DNA from: Bordetella parapertussis
GTDB lineage: Bacteria > Pseudomonadota > Gammaproteobacteria > Burkholderiales > SG8-41
DNA length: 48,924 nucleotides
Assembly (NCBI GenBank): GCA_945906935.1
Contig: CAMDSO010000017.1
Location: forward strand, 1-48,924
Direction of reading: 5' to 3'
The notes beneath the pieces are model-generated. The model saw nothing but the letters and a program-made list of their open reading frames with translations. It made no database searches and had not been told where the DNA came from. Numbering within the stretch: position 1 is the stretch's first letter; each line of letters starts with the position of its first letter. Below, in pieces: positions 41,112 through 48,924 of this stretch. The position numbers and the translations under genes were made by a program.

Positions 41112-42025
41112 CACCAGCCATCCTTTCTGATTTGCAATGCCGATTTCTGTGCCTCGCCGAGTTTGGCGACAAAACCAGCGTGATTGCCAGTGGCAAACAC
41201 CCATTCATCGAGATAGCGACGGAACCCTTCCTCGGTGCGGGACATTTCGCCGTAGAGCGCGTTATGCGCAAGGTCGCGATAATAGTAACCGTACGAATCA
41301 GTCGGATGCGCCGCCCACGGCTCGATCACCACGGCATCCACCATGAATCCGGGGGCGATGGTGGCTTCCGGGCGCTCGCGTATTAGCGCGGTATCGACCA
41401 TCTCCTCGGCGATCACCACCAGCTTTTTACAGGCCGCCATGGCATAACGCATCTCACCGGTCGGACCAAACATCTGTGCATTGCCGAATTTGTCCACACG
41501 CTGCACGTGAAAAATACCCAGCGCCGGCTTGAGCGGTGGCACCACACAAACCTCACCGCCGCCAAACGGATCCTTAACCACGCCGAATTTTTCTGGCATA
41601 AAGGTGCGTTGCGTAAAGTGCCCCGCCCCCTGCACCGGTGTCGTCGGCATAAACGGCAGATCACAGGCCCCTGCGAGCAAAGACATGGTGAATGCGCCGT
41701 AGCTGAGTTCCTCAATCTGCAACGGATGTGGCTTGCCCTGCTCGAGCGCCCGCCGGAAGCAGTGCGCCGGTACCGGCCCCACCGAATTCCAGACATGGCA
41801 GGACAGAACACGCTCGACGCACCCGGCCCCGATCAACTGATCAACGAGCACCCCTCCGGAGGTCTTCATAATGAAGAGGTTCTTGCGCTGCTGGCGGATC
41901 AACTCATGCGCTAGCGCAGTGGGGTCGCTAAACGCAAACCCACCGATCAACAACTCCTGCCCATCAGGCACATAACGCAGGACGGCTTCCCGCATCGACA
42001 TTACTGGCTTCTCGGCGGTACTCAC
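41111..42025 (-). CDS. Class I CoA-transferase, alpha subunit
   Basis: A 304-residue CoA-transferase alpha subunit with GGFAFSDPTALAHELIR at the N-terminus, GGVLVDQLIGAGCVERV, MTPTTPVQG-like LPFMPTTPVQGAGHF and PTDSYGYYYRD. It resembles glutaconate/IpdA-like proteins. It works with the beta subunit; the start is GTG, overlapping the amidohydrolase stop. The exact acyl substrate cannot be told. Confidence 0.88.
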   Translation of the reverse strand: MSTAEKPVMSMREAVLRYVPDGQELLIGGFAFSDPTALAHELIRQQRKNLFIMKTSGGVLVDQLIGAGCVERVLSCHVWNSVGPVPAHCFRRALEQGKPHPLQIEELSYGAFTMSLLAGACDLPFMPTTPVQGAGHFTQRTFMPEKFGVVKDPFGGGEVCVVPPLKPALGIFHVQRVDKFGNAQMFGPTGEMRYAMAACKKLVVIAEEMVDTALIRERPEATIAPGFMVDAVVIEPWAAHPTDSYGYYYRDLAHNALYGEMSRTEEGFRRYLDEWVFATGNHAGFVAKLGEAQKSALQIRKDGW

Positions 42026-42996
42026 ACGTGGGTTACCTTGAATGGGGTACGGTTAACCAGCTCGGGACGGAAATGCTCCAGATTCATCGCCTTGATGGCA
42101 TTCAGACGGAAAAACTTCGCCAGATTCTCTTCACGGAACATGCGTTTTTTGCCGCCCCACTCAACACCACTGTCGAAAAACTGGGAAAAATCAGCAATCC
42201 AGTCCTTGGGCGTCAGCGCCGGATAATCGGAGCCATATACAAACTTTTCCGGCACCACCGAATTCATGTAGTGAAAAACGCTGGGCTGGTGGGCAAAGAT
42301 ATACGTCGGCATCCAGCCCGAGAGGTCAAGATAGACATTCTCGTGGCGCGTGATGACCGCCAGCGCCTCATCCGTCCAGGGCCAGCCATAGTGACTCATA
42401 ATGATGCGCAGATCGGGGAAATCGGTCGCCACTTCGTCCAGAAATTCCGGACGGCAGGTGCGGATGGTGCAACGAGTCATGCGCGTGGTGCCGGTGTGAA
42501 ACAGCACCGGCAGACCGTATTCAACGCATCGCTCGTAGAGCGGATAGGCGCGCTCGTGATCGTTCGGAAAAAAGCTCTGATAGGCGGGATGAAACTTCAG
42601 ACCGATGATGCCGTAATCTTTGACGCAACGATCGAGCTCGCGCAACGCGCCTTTTTTATCCATCCCCGGATCGATACCGCCATAGCCCAGATAAAAACCA
42701 TCATGCTTCTTCGCATATTGGCCGATGTATTCATTCGGCAAACAGGACGCAAAGGTGGTGCACGCATTCATATTGACGATGACCGCCAGATCGACAATGC
42801 CCTCTTCCTTGAGTTCATGCGCGGTCTCATCAATCGGCTTGGTCTGCCGCTGCACATACCAGGACTCATGATGCGGCGACTTGGGGCTTTTCGCAAAATA
42901 ATCGTGCGCCTCGGTATACGAGAGGCCCTGCCCCTTGATGGTCTCCTCGGTAAAAGGGTGCGTATGTATATCTATGACCCCTTGTAACTTCAGCAT
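42022..42996 (-). CDS. Amidohydrolase-2 (ACMSD-like) family enzyme
   Basis: A 324-residue TIM-barrel metal-dependent hydrolase or decarboxylase. The HxH pair is H11 and H13 (DIHTHPF), then GLKFHPAYQSF (H136), LFHTGTT (H167), MSHYGWPW (H202) and GSDYP (D257), the expected zinc-site order. Related enzymes include the decarboxylase ACMSD and ring-cleavage hydratases of aromatic pathways. The ATG at 42996 has GGAGG eight bases upstream. It is the first gene of the operon and overlaps the CoA-transferase alpha gene. Confidence 0.87.
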   Translation of the reverse strand: MLKLQGVIDIHTHPFTEETIKGQGLSYTEAHDYFAKSPKSPHHESWYVQRQTKPIDETAHELKEEGIVDLAVIVNMNACTTFASCLPNEYIGQYAKKHDGFYLGYGGIDPGMDKKGALRELDRCVKDYGIIGLKFHPAYQSFFPNDHERAYPLYERCVEYGLPVLFHTGTTRMTRCTIRTCRPEFLDEVATDFPDLRIIMSHYGWPWTDEALAVITRHENVYLDLSGWMPTYIFAHQPSVFHYMNSVVPEKFVYGSDYPALTPKDWIADFSQFFDSGVEWGGKKRMFREENLAKFFRLNAIKAMNLEHFRPELVNRTPFKVTHV

Positions 42997-43064
42997 GTTG
43001 AAAGCCTCCGATCTATGAACTAAAAAACGACTGGGTGTGATCAATCGTCTGATGAAATTAAAAC

Positions 43065-43091
43065 CGCCACAAAACGCAACGTTTTGTGGCG
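43065..43091. other. Perfect 11-bp hairpin in the operon leader
   Basis: CGCCACAAAAC (43065-43075) and GTTTTGTGGCG (43081-43091) pair perfectly around the loop GCAAC. On the minus strand it is followed by GTTTTAATTT, a terminator-like U-rich run. It lies about 70 bases before the amidohydrolase start, inside the predicted transcript, so it could be an attenuator or an operator. Confidence 0.55.
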
Positions 43092-43214
43092 CCAGAATCA
43101 CTGTTTCGGAATATCCGGTAGAACGACGCAACGATTGTTGTTTTAATCGCGCCCATCATCCCCGCGCCGAGACGTTTCAAACAACACGCGCGAATGCCGC
43201 ACGCCCTCGGCAAG

Positions 43215-43242
43215 AATTTAGCATTTTGGACACTCGTGTCAA
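43215..43242 (-). promoter_or_regulatory. Candidate promoter of the amidohydrolase operon with palindrome
   Basis: Minus-strand TTGACA (43242-43237) and TAAATT (43220-43215) are 16 bases apart. The -35 overlaps the perfect inverted repeat GACACTCGTGTC (43229-43240), which could be an operator. The leader would be about 210 bases. The rest of the 338-base gap (42997-43334) has no gene. Confidence 0.5.
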
Positions 43243-43334
43243 GCGCCCGAACATAGCACAGTAAACCCGGTGGCAGAAAACACGCCCCGATACGCCAACT
43301 TTGCCTGACCCGCATTCGCCATGATTGACCTGCA

Positions 43335-44108
43335 TCAACCGCGTGACGATGCACCGCCGTCTATCGTCACCACAGTGCCGCTCGTATACGAGGACAGGTC
43401 GGAACAAAGAAAGGTCACCATGTTCGCCACTTCCGCAATACTCGCAAGACGACTGCCGGGCAGGCGCGCCGTCAACTCACGCCAGCGTTCCGCATCCCCC
43501 AACTCAGAACTGGCACGCCCTTTCAGAAAACCGTAAACACGATCCGTTTCGGTCGGGCCGGGGTTCACCGCCAGCACACGCACACCATGATCAAGACTCT
43601 CCCCGCCAAGGGCGCGTGACAGCGCAATGATCGCCGCGTTACCCATGCTGCCGGCAACATAACCGGCGAGCGGTCGTTCGCCCGCGGTTCCGGCGATATT
43701 GACGATGACGCCGCGACGAAGGCTGCACATGCGCGGGTAAATCATACGCATCAGATGGATATAACCAAACACCTTCAGATCCCAGGCCTGCCGCCACGTC
43801 AGTTCATCCACCGACGCCAGCGTGCCGGCGGGTATGGCTCCGGCATTATTGATCAGAATATCGATATCACCGCAGGTCTCGGCCAGCGCATTCAAGCTGT
43901 CAAAGCGTGACAAATCCAAGGCATGGGGCGTCACTTCGACCTGATATTCGTCCTTGATTCGCGTCACCGCCCGCTGCAGATCCTCCGCGCTGCGCGACGC
44001 CAGATGCAAATGACAGCCTGCCGCCGCTAGCCCCGTGGCGATACCAAAACCAATGCCACGCGAGCCGCCGGTGATTAATGCAATGCGACCTTTTAGATTC
44101 AACTCCAT
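43335..44108 (-). CDS. Atypical short-chain dehydrogenase/reductase
   Basis: A 257-residue SDR with a good cofactor site (TGGSRGIG at 13-20, NNAG at 87-90), but the catalytic region is unusual: YVAGS places serine where the YxxxK lysine should be (Y150, S154), and no catalytic serine is clear before it. The C-terminus VNPGPTETDR and TIDGGASSRG is normal. Similar atypical SDRs are known in betaproteobacteria. The ATG at 44108 follows AGGA. It lies before the promoter of the amidohydrolase operon on the same strand. Confidence 0.85.
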   Translation of the reverse strand: MELNLKGRIALITGGSRGIGFGIATGLAAAGCHLHLASRSAEDLQRAVTRIKDEYQVEVTPHALDLSRFDSLNALAETCGDIDILINNAGAIPAGTLASVDELTWRQAWDLKVFGYIHLMRMIYPRMCSLRRGVIVNIAGTAGERPLAGYVAGSMGNAAIIALSRALGGESLDHGVRVLAVNPGPTETDRVYGFLKGRASSELGDAERWRELTARLPGSRLASIAEVANMVTFLCSDLSSYTSGTVVTIDGGASSRG

Positions 44109-44189
44109 GAATTCATCCTGACTATTAATAGGGTGTGACGATACCCGGCATCTTTCCGACGCAAAAATCCGGCGTCCGGGCAAAAAAAC

Positions 44190-45176
44190 CTATGCGGGCG
44201 CAATGCCCGCCTGCTTGACCACTTTGGCCCAAACTTCGCGTTCACGCACAATCTGCGCACTGAACTCCTCGGGCGTGTTGCCGACCACATCAGCGCCGAG
44301 ATCGGTGATGCGTTGCTGCAAGTCCGGCTGCTTCAACGCCTTCACCAGTTCGATATGCAGCCGCGCAATGATTTCAAGCGGCGTTCCGGCTGCCGCCATA
44401 AGACCGTACCAGGAACCCGCATGAAAGTCTTTCAATCCGGCCTCACTGAGCGTCGGCACATCGGGAATCTGCGGCAGTCGTCGCCGGGCGGCGACCCCCA
44501 GCGGACGAATCCGCCCGGACTTGATGTGCGGCACCGAGGCGAGTCCACCGTCGAATTTCATGGTGATATTTCCGGCCAGTAAATCCGCCATGCCGGGCGC
44601 GCTGCCTTTGTAGGGAACGTGCAACAACCGGCTACGCGTCATCACCTGAAACAATTCTCCGGCAAGATGCGAAAAACTGCCGGTGCCGAACGAGGCATAG
44701 GTCAGTTCGCCAGGGCGCGCCTTTGCAAGGGCGGTAAGCTCCCTCACGCTGCGCACCGGTAGCGATGGATGCACTGTCAATATGAAGGGCGCACCAGCAA
44801 CAATCGCGATCGTTTCAAAGTCCGGATCTGCATAAGGCAGCTTTGCGTAAACCAGCGGATTGGTTACAAAAGTACCGGTGGCTGCCACCAGCAAGGTATA
44901 GCCGTCAGGCGGAGATTTCGCGACGATCTCGGTGGCGATAATGTTTGCAGCGACGGGACCGTTATCGGTCATAAAATTCTGGCCGAATATTTTGCTGAAT
45001 TGCGCACCGACCAGCCACCCAATAATATCGGCGCCGCCGCCAGGCGACGATGGGTTCACTATGCGCACGGCACGCGCAGGGTAATTCTTCACCTCCGCCG
45101 TCTGCGCGCCCGCGGGCAGGCAAACCATTCATGACAACAAGCATCGGACTGCTCTTATCTTGCCAATAGCAAACAT
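44190..45176 (-). pseudogene. Bug/TctC-family binding protein 3 with in-frame TGA
   Basis: The family motifs (RAVRIVNPSSPGGGADIIGWLVGA, FGTGSFSHLAGELF, LHVPYKGSAPGM, LPQIPDVPTLSEAGL) run from an ATG at 45128. That start would give only half a signal peptide (MVCLPAGAQ). In the same frame upstream, ATG 45176 behind AAGGGA gives MFAIGKIRAVRCLLS, then TGA, then MVCLPAGAQ, a normal signal peptide with one nonsense codon. The gene is probably dead, or translated weakly by restart at the ATG directly after the stop. Confidence 0.75.
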
Positions 45177-45357
45177 AACGTCATTCCCTTCGCAAACGCA
45201 ACACGCTAGCGCCGGCAATATCGGGATATCAGGCTTAATTTTTCGAATTCTTCTTCTTAGTGTAGTATCTTTGGATAAAAAAAACATCCCTGCTGTGCGA
45301 TGCTCCGCAGGCTTGCAGAACGCCCATGTAGTTCAACGAAAACGCAAAGGAGAACCC

Positions 45358-45732
45358 GTGCTTTCCAACATACCCTTTCTCGCCATCAACACCGACGAGC
45401 TCGAGTGGGACGATAACGTTACCCTCTTCCAGCTACCCACGGGGGCACACAAGATACATCCGAACCTGAAAATCAAAGTGCTGATGCGCGATGACAAACA
45501 GGGACAGGTCGCGGCACTGGTGAAGTTTCCGCCCGGCTACGTCGAGCCTATACACGAGCACGTCACCTCGCACTGCGTGGTCGTGGTTGAAGGTGAGCAA
45601 CACGTCGCCGGCAAGGTCCTCAAAAAAGGCGACTTCCACTATGCACCGCCGAACACCAAGCACGGCCCGTTTGAGTACCCGGTGGGCGGCGTTGTATTCG
45701 CCGTATACCGCTTCCCGCCGTCAACCGATTAA
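45358..45732 (+). CDS. Single-domain cupin protein
   Basis: A 124-residue cupin of the ChrR-like or anti-sigma type. The metal-site motif is visible as PPGYVEPIHEHVTSHCVVVVEGE (His pair and Glu) and GDFHYAPPNTKHGPF. The start is GTG at 45358, behind AAAGGAG, giving MLSNIPFLAINTDELEW; a longer reading from 45160 was rejected. It is divergent from binding protein 3. It might be a dioxygenase or isomerase in the same pathway (inference). Confidence 0.82.
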   Translation: MLSNIPFLAINTDELEWDDNVTLFQLPTGAHKIHPNLKIKVLMRDDKQGQVAALVKFPPGYVEPIHEHVTSHCVVVVEGEQHVAGKVLKKGDFHYAPPNTKHGPFEYPVGGVVFAVYRFPPSTD

Positions 45733-45780
45733 CAACCGTCTCAGGGGCGGCCTTCAGGCATAACAGCAAGGCACGCCCAC

Positions 45781-45827
45781 AATACGGCGGCATTCGTTTT
45801 GCAGAAACTTTGCTTACCCGCCGTATT
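45781..45827. terminator. Possible shared terminator, cupin and binding protein 4
   Basis: AATACGGCGG (45781-45790) and CCGCCGTATT (45818-45827) are a perfect 10-bp inverted repeat with a 27-base loop that has further small pairings. It lies between convergent stops. No T-tract follows. Confidence 0.4.
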
Positions 45828-45837
45828 ATTAATCAAT

Positions 45838-46806
45838 CTACTCAACCTTGACACCTGATGCCTTGACGACCTTACCCCAGCGCTCATAGTCGGCTCGCAT
45901 GAAGTCGGCAAATTGCGCGCTGGTGGTCGGCGCCGGATATTGGCCCAGCGACTTTATCCGCGTTAGCACGTCGGGAGAATTGAGCGCACGCACAACCGCA
46001 CCATTTAATTTCGCGACGATATCCTGCGGCGTCGCTGCGGGCACCACAACGCCGTACCATTCGGTCACATTACCCAACGCCGGATAACCAGATTCCAAGG
46101 CGGTAGGCACCTCCGGCATCGCTTCAATACGCTTGTCTCCGAGCATGGCCAGAGCACGCAACTTGCCCGACTTGACGTGCGGAACCGTCGGAAAGGGTAC
46201 CGTAAACATGACGCTGACTTCCCCTGACAACAGGGCGATAACGGCCTGTGCGCCGCCCTTGTAGGGCACATGCAGCATGTCCGTCGCCGTCGTCAGTTTG
46301 AACAATTCACCGGCAATCCACGGCCCGGACGATGAAGATGCAAAACCCAACAAGCCGGGTTTTTGTTTCGCCAGAAGGGCGAGATCGCGGGTCGTCTTCA
46401 CCGGCAGCGATGGATGAACCACCAGAATGAACGGCATCACAACGCCGTTTGAAACAGCGGCAAAATCCTTCAAGGTATCGAAGCCCGGCGCGCTGTACAG
46501 GTGCGGATTGATGGCCAGCGACCCGGAGTGCGCAAGTGTGATCGTATAGCCGTCGGGGGCCGCCTTCGCGCCCATCGCCGTACCGATATTGCCCTGCGCT
46601 CCAGTGCGATTATCAATCACCACCTGCTGCCCCCACATCTCGGTGAGTTTCCCGCCGAGAATACGCGCCAACCCATCCGTTCCACCGCCAGCGGGGAAAG
46701 GCACGAAAAAGCGCAACGGGCGGCTGGGATAATCTTCAGCAGCGCCGCATAGCGCGGGCAGCATGAAAACCGTAAGGGTGAAAAACATGATCAACGATCT
46801 TTGCAT
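45838..46806 (-). CDS. Bug/TctC-family solute-binding protein 4
   Basis: A 322-residue exported binding protein with signal peptide MQRSLIMFFTLTVFMLPALCGAA. Motifs are YPSRPLRFFVPFPAGGGTDGLARILGGKL, VVIDNRTGAQGNIGTAMG, LHVPYKGGAQAV and MPEVPTALESGYP. AGGAGA precedes the ATG. It is convergent with the cupin gene and divergent from the GMC oxidoreductase; the 245-base gap between holds no gene. Confidence 0.92.
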   Translation of the reverse strand: MQRSLIMFFTLTVFMLPALCGAAEDYPSRPLRFFVPFPAGGGTDGLARILGGKLTEMWGQQVVIDNRTGAQGNIGTAMGAKAAPDGYTITLAHSGSLAINPHLYSAPGFDTLKDFAAVSNGVVMPFILVVHPSLPVKTTRDLALLAKQKPGLLGFASSSSGPWIAGELFKLTTATDMLHVPYKGGAQAVIALLSGEVSVMFTVPFPTVPHVKSGKLRALAMLGDKRIEAMPEVPTALESGYPALGNVTEWYGVVVPAATPQDIVAKLNGAVVRALNSPDVLTRIKSLGQYPAPTTSAQFADFMRADYERWGKVVKASGVKVE

Positions 46807-47051
46807 AATCTCTCCTGATAAGACGCGGGATAAACCCTGATGCCGGTGTAATGCAGTGACGTCATGATCTGACCAGCAGTCATGGCTTTATAAAAGGTTG
46901 CAACAAACGAACATACGCGGGCATCAGGCCTAAGGTCAAGTCGCGCATTTCACGCCGCCAGAAAACCAGCCCGCCTGCCTGCCATGCGCTCGCGTGAAAA
47001 AGCGAAATGCGTTAGCCTTGCTGATCTTGAATCATTTGTGATCGACATCCA

Positions 47052-48662
47052 ATGCAGGAGACATACTCATACGACTATGTGATCGTCGGCGCCGGCAGCG
47101 CGGGCTGCGTTCTCGCCAACCGTCTGACGGCATGCGGACGCTATCGGGTGCTTCTTCTTGAAGCGGGAGGCGAAGACCGTAACCCCTGGCTACATATCCC
47201 GCTCGGATATGGAAAAAGCTTCAGCAATCCAAACGTAAACTGGCTCTATACGGGCGAACCAGAAGCCGCGAGCGGCAACCGCCGTATCGCGCAACCACGC
47301 GGCAAAGTACTGGGTGGATCGAGCTCCATTAACGGCCTGGTTTATATCCGCGGCCAGCACGAAGACTACGATCACTGGCGCGACCTCGGTAACGCCGGCT
47401 GGGGCTTTGACAATGTGCTGCCTTATTTTCGCCGCTCTGAGAATCAACAGCGCGGCAGCGACGCTTATCACGGCATCGGCGGGCCGCTCTGCATCAGCGA
47501 TCCGTCGGAACCCCATCCGCTGTGCGAAGCTTATATCGCCGCGGCCGAAGCCTGCGGTTATGCGCGCAATCCTGATTTCAACGGCGCCCGCCAGGAGGGT
47601 TTCGGTTACGTTCAGCTGACGCTGCGCAAAGGCTTACGCAGCAGTACTGCGACCGGGTATCTGCGTCCGGCGCGGCGACGCGACAATCTGAAAGTCATCA
47701 CACACGCGCATGCAACACGCCTGTTGTTCACTGACAAAAAAGTGACGGGCGTCGAGTATATCCGTCACGGACGCAGACACGTCGCAGACGCGGGTCGGGA
47801 AGTCATTTTATCCGCTGGCGCGTTTAATTCGCCGCAACTCATGCAGCTCTCAGGACTCGGCCCTGCGGCCTTGCTACAGCGTTTCGGCATTGCAGTCGTG
47901 GCTGACATGCCGGATGTAGGCGCTAATCTGCAGGATCATTACAACGGGAAACTGGTCTATCAAAGCAGCGAACCGTTCACACTCAACGATGTCTTGGGTC
48001 ATTTTGGCAAGGGGGTGGCCGCCGCGCTGCGCTACCTGTTCCTGCGCAAAGGCGTGCTGATGATGGGCGCCTCCTACGCAGCGGGTTTTTTGCGTACCGA
48101 CCCCGCCTTGTCCCGACCGGATATCCAGGCCGGTCTCGCGCTATTCAGTGGTGACAAGGCCGGCAATAACCTGCATCCTTTTTCCGGGTTTTCGCTGGTC
48201 GTCAGACTCTTGCAGCCGGAGAGCAGGGGCAGCGTGGCCATACAAAGTGCCGATCCCCTGCAGGCGCCGGCAATCCGCCCTAACTACCTGGCCACTGCGA
48301 AGGATCGGGCGGCGCTGCTGGCGGGCGTCAAAGCCGTCCGCCGCATCATGGATACACCGGGCATGCGCCGCTATGTGGTGCGCGAACACGAGCCCGGCAC
48401 GGCCTGCGTCAGCGATGAGGATCTGCTTGCGTATATTCAGCGCCGCGGCGGCATCAGCTACCATCCGGTTGGAACTTGCCGGATGGGTAGCGATTCGAAC
48501 GCGGTGGTTGACGACCATCTACGCGTGCGCGGCGTTCCAGGGTTGCGTGTGGTCGATGCTTCCATCATGCCAACGATCGTTTCGGGAAACACCAATGCAC
48601 CCACCATCATGATCGCGGAAAAAGGTGCCGACATGATCCTGGAGGAGGCGCCAAAAGCTTAA
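47052..48662 (+). CDS. GMC-family FAD oxidoreductase
   Basis: A 536-residue flavoprotein of the glucose-methanol-choline family, usually oxidising alcohols to aldehydes. It has the FAD motif VGAGSAG (13-18), [37 protein letters not shown] and the active-site HPVGTCRMG. It resembles choline or alcohol dehydrogenases, but the substrate is not determined. The next gene is an acyl-CoA dehydrogenase 122 bases downstream in the same direction. Confidence 0.93.
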   Translation: MQETYSYDYVIVGAGSAGCVLANRLTACGRYRVLLLEAGGEDRNPWLHIPLGYGKSFSNPNVNWLYTGEPEAASGNRRIAQPRGKVLGGSSSINGLVYIRGQHEDYDHWRDLGNAGWGFDNVLPYFRRSENQQRGSDAYHGIGGPLCISDPSEPHPLCEAYIAAAEACGYARNPDFNGARQEGFGYVQLTLRKGLRSSTATGYLRPARRRDNLKVITHAHATRLLFTDKKVTGVEYIRHGRRHVADAGREVILSAGAFNSPQLMQLSGLGPAALLQRFGIAVVADMPDVGANLQDHYNGKLVYQSSEPFTLNDVLGHFGKGVAAALRYLFLRKGVLMMGASYAAGFLRTDPALSRPDIQAGLALFSGDKAGNNLHPFSGFSLVVRLLQPESRGSVAIQSADPLQAPAIRPNYLATAKDRAALLAGVKAVRRIMDTPGMRRYVVREHEPGTACVSDEDLLAYIQRRGGISYHPVGTCRMGSDSNAVVDDHLRVRGVPGLRVVDASIMPTIVSGNTNAPTIMIAEKGADMILEEAPKA

Positions 48663-48784
48663 TCACGCAGGTATCGCGCCTGCCGGGTCGGCTGCACACA
48701 ACGCCGCCTCAAGCACGCCGCGATGGCGCGACAGCCATTTATCACCAAGGCTGTATCGACAAACTCTACACATCACGAGGACGC

Positions 48785-48924
48785 ATGAACAGCAACCAGA
48801 GTCAGATGGAACTCGGCGAAGACTACGCCGACATACGTGAAAGCGTGGCGAAACTGTGCGCCGGATTTCCCGGCGAATACTGGCGCAAGCTCGAAGACGG
48901 CCGCGCCTATCCGTCGGAGTTTGT
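48785..48924 (+). CDS. Acyl-CoA dehydrogenase, N-terminal part (cut by window end)
   Basis: The visible start MNSNQSQMELGEDYADIRES followed by VAKLCAGFPGEYWRKLEDG resembles the N-terminus of acyl-CoA dehydrogenases, which oxidise acyl-CoA with FAD. Only 46 codons are in the window, so domain completeness is unknown. It is downstream of the GMC gene on the same strand. Confidence 0.7.
   Translation, partial: MNSNQSQMELGEDYADIRESVAKLCAGFPGEYWRKLEDGRAYPSEF

Noticed and set aside
42028-42987. Plus-strand ORF of 319 codons opposite the amidohydrolase
   Set aside because: Antisense to a gene with complete metal-site motifs; no domain recognised.
45129-45131. TGA in binding protein 3 as a selenocysteine codon
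   Set aside because: It lies in a signal peptide, not an active site, and no selenocysteine insertion hairpin is evident after it.

Overview
The window is a GC-rich proteobacterial chromosome segment, most likely from a betaproteobacterium close to Burkholderiales. This is inferred from gene neighbourhoods (cysE-iscR, suhB beside trmJ, dapA-bamC-MBL, rnfB-nth, aat-bpt) and from several Bug/TctC-type solute-binding proteins. I found no rRNA, tRNA, CRISPR array, transposase or integrase.

Bases 1-7,200 (minus strand) hold iron-sulfur cluster assembly genes: cysE, then iscR, a group I cysteine desulfurase, an A-type carrier, sufB, sufC, sufD and sufS (cut by the window edge). A consensus-like promoter and a near-perfect IscR type 1 box lie in the short cysE-iscR gap, so the SUF operon looks like an IscR-controlled ISC/SUF hybrid.

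Bases 7,300-34,970 are mostly housekeeping genes: a frameshifted FTR1 iron permease, trmJ, suhB, an ABC-F ATPase, a signalling block (HD-GYP, response-regulator/histidine-kinase fusion, divergent HD-GYP), mutS, a secreted phosphoesterase, slyD, the ribosomal oxygenase gene roxA, an MBL hydrolase, bamC, dapA, a methyltransferase, homospermidine synthase, a hemN remnant, the N-degron transferases aat and bpt, a PerM-type permease, an rnfB-like ferredoxin, nth, two small cytochromes c, a SulP transporter and a PduO-type cobalamin adenosyltransferase.

Bases 35,000-48,924 look accessory and catabolic. There are four Bug/TctC binding proteins without membrane partners (one interrupted by an in-frame TGA), a decayed CoA-transferase/hydrolase, a COG0523 GTPase, and a tight minus-strand operon of amidohydrolase, two-subunit class I CoA-transferase, class III CoA-transferase and binding protein. 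An atypical SDR, a cupin, a GMC oxidoreductase and the start of an acyl-CoA dehydrogenase complete the region. The operon has its own candidate promoter and a long leader with a perfect hairpin. The likely theme is uptake and CoA-dependent breakdown of an unidentified organic acid. This operon is the best candidate here for an undescribed system.
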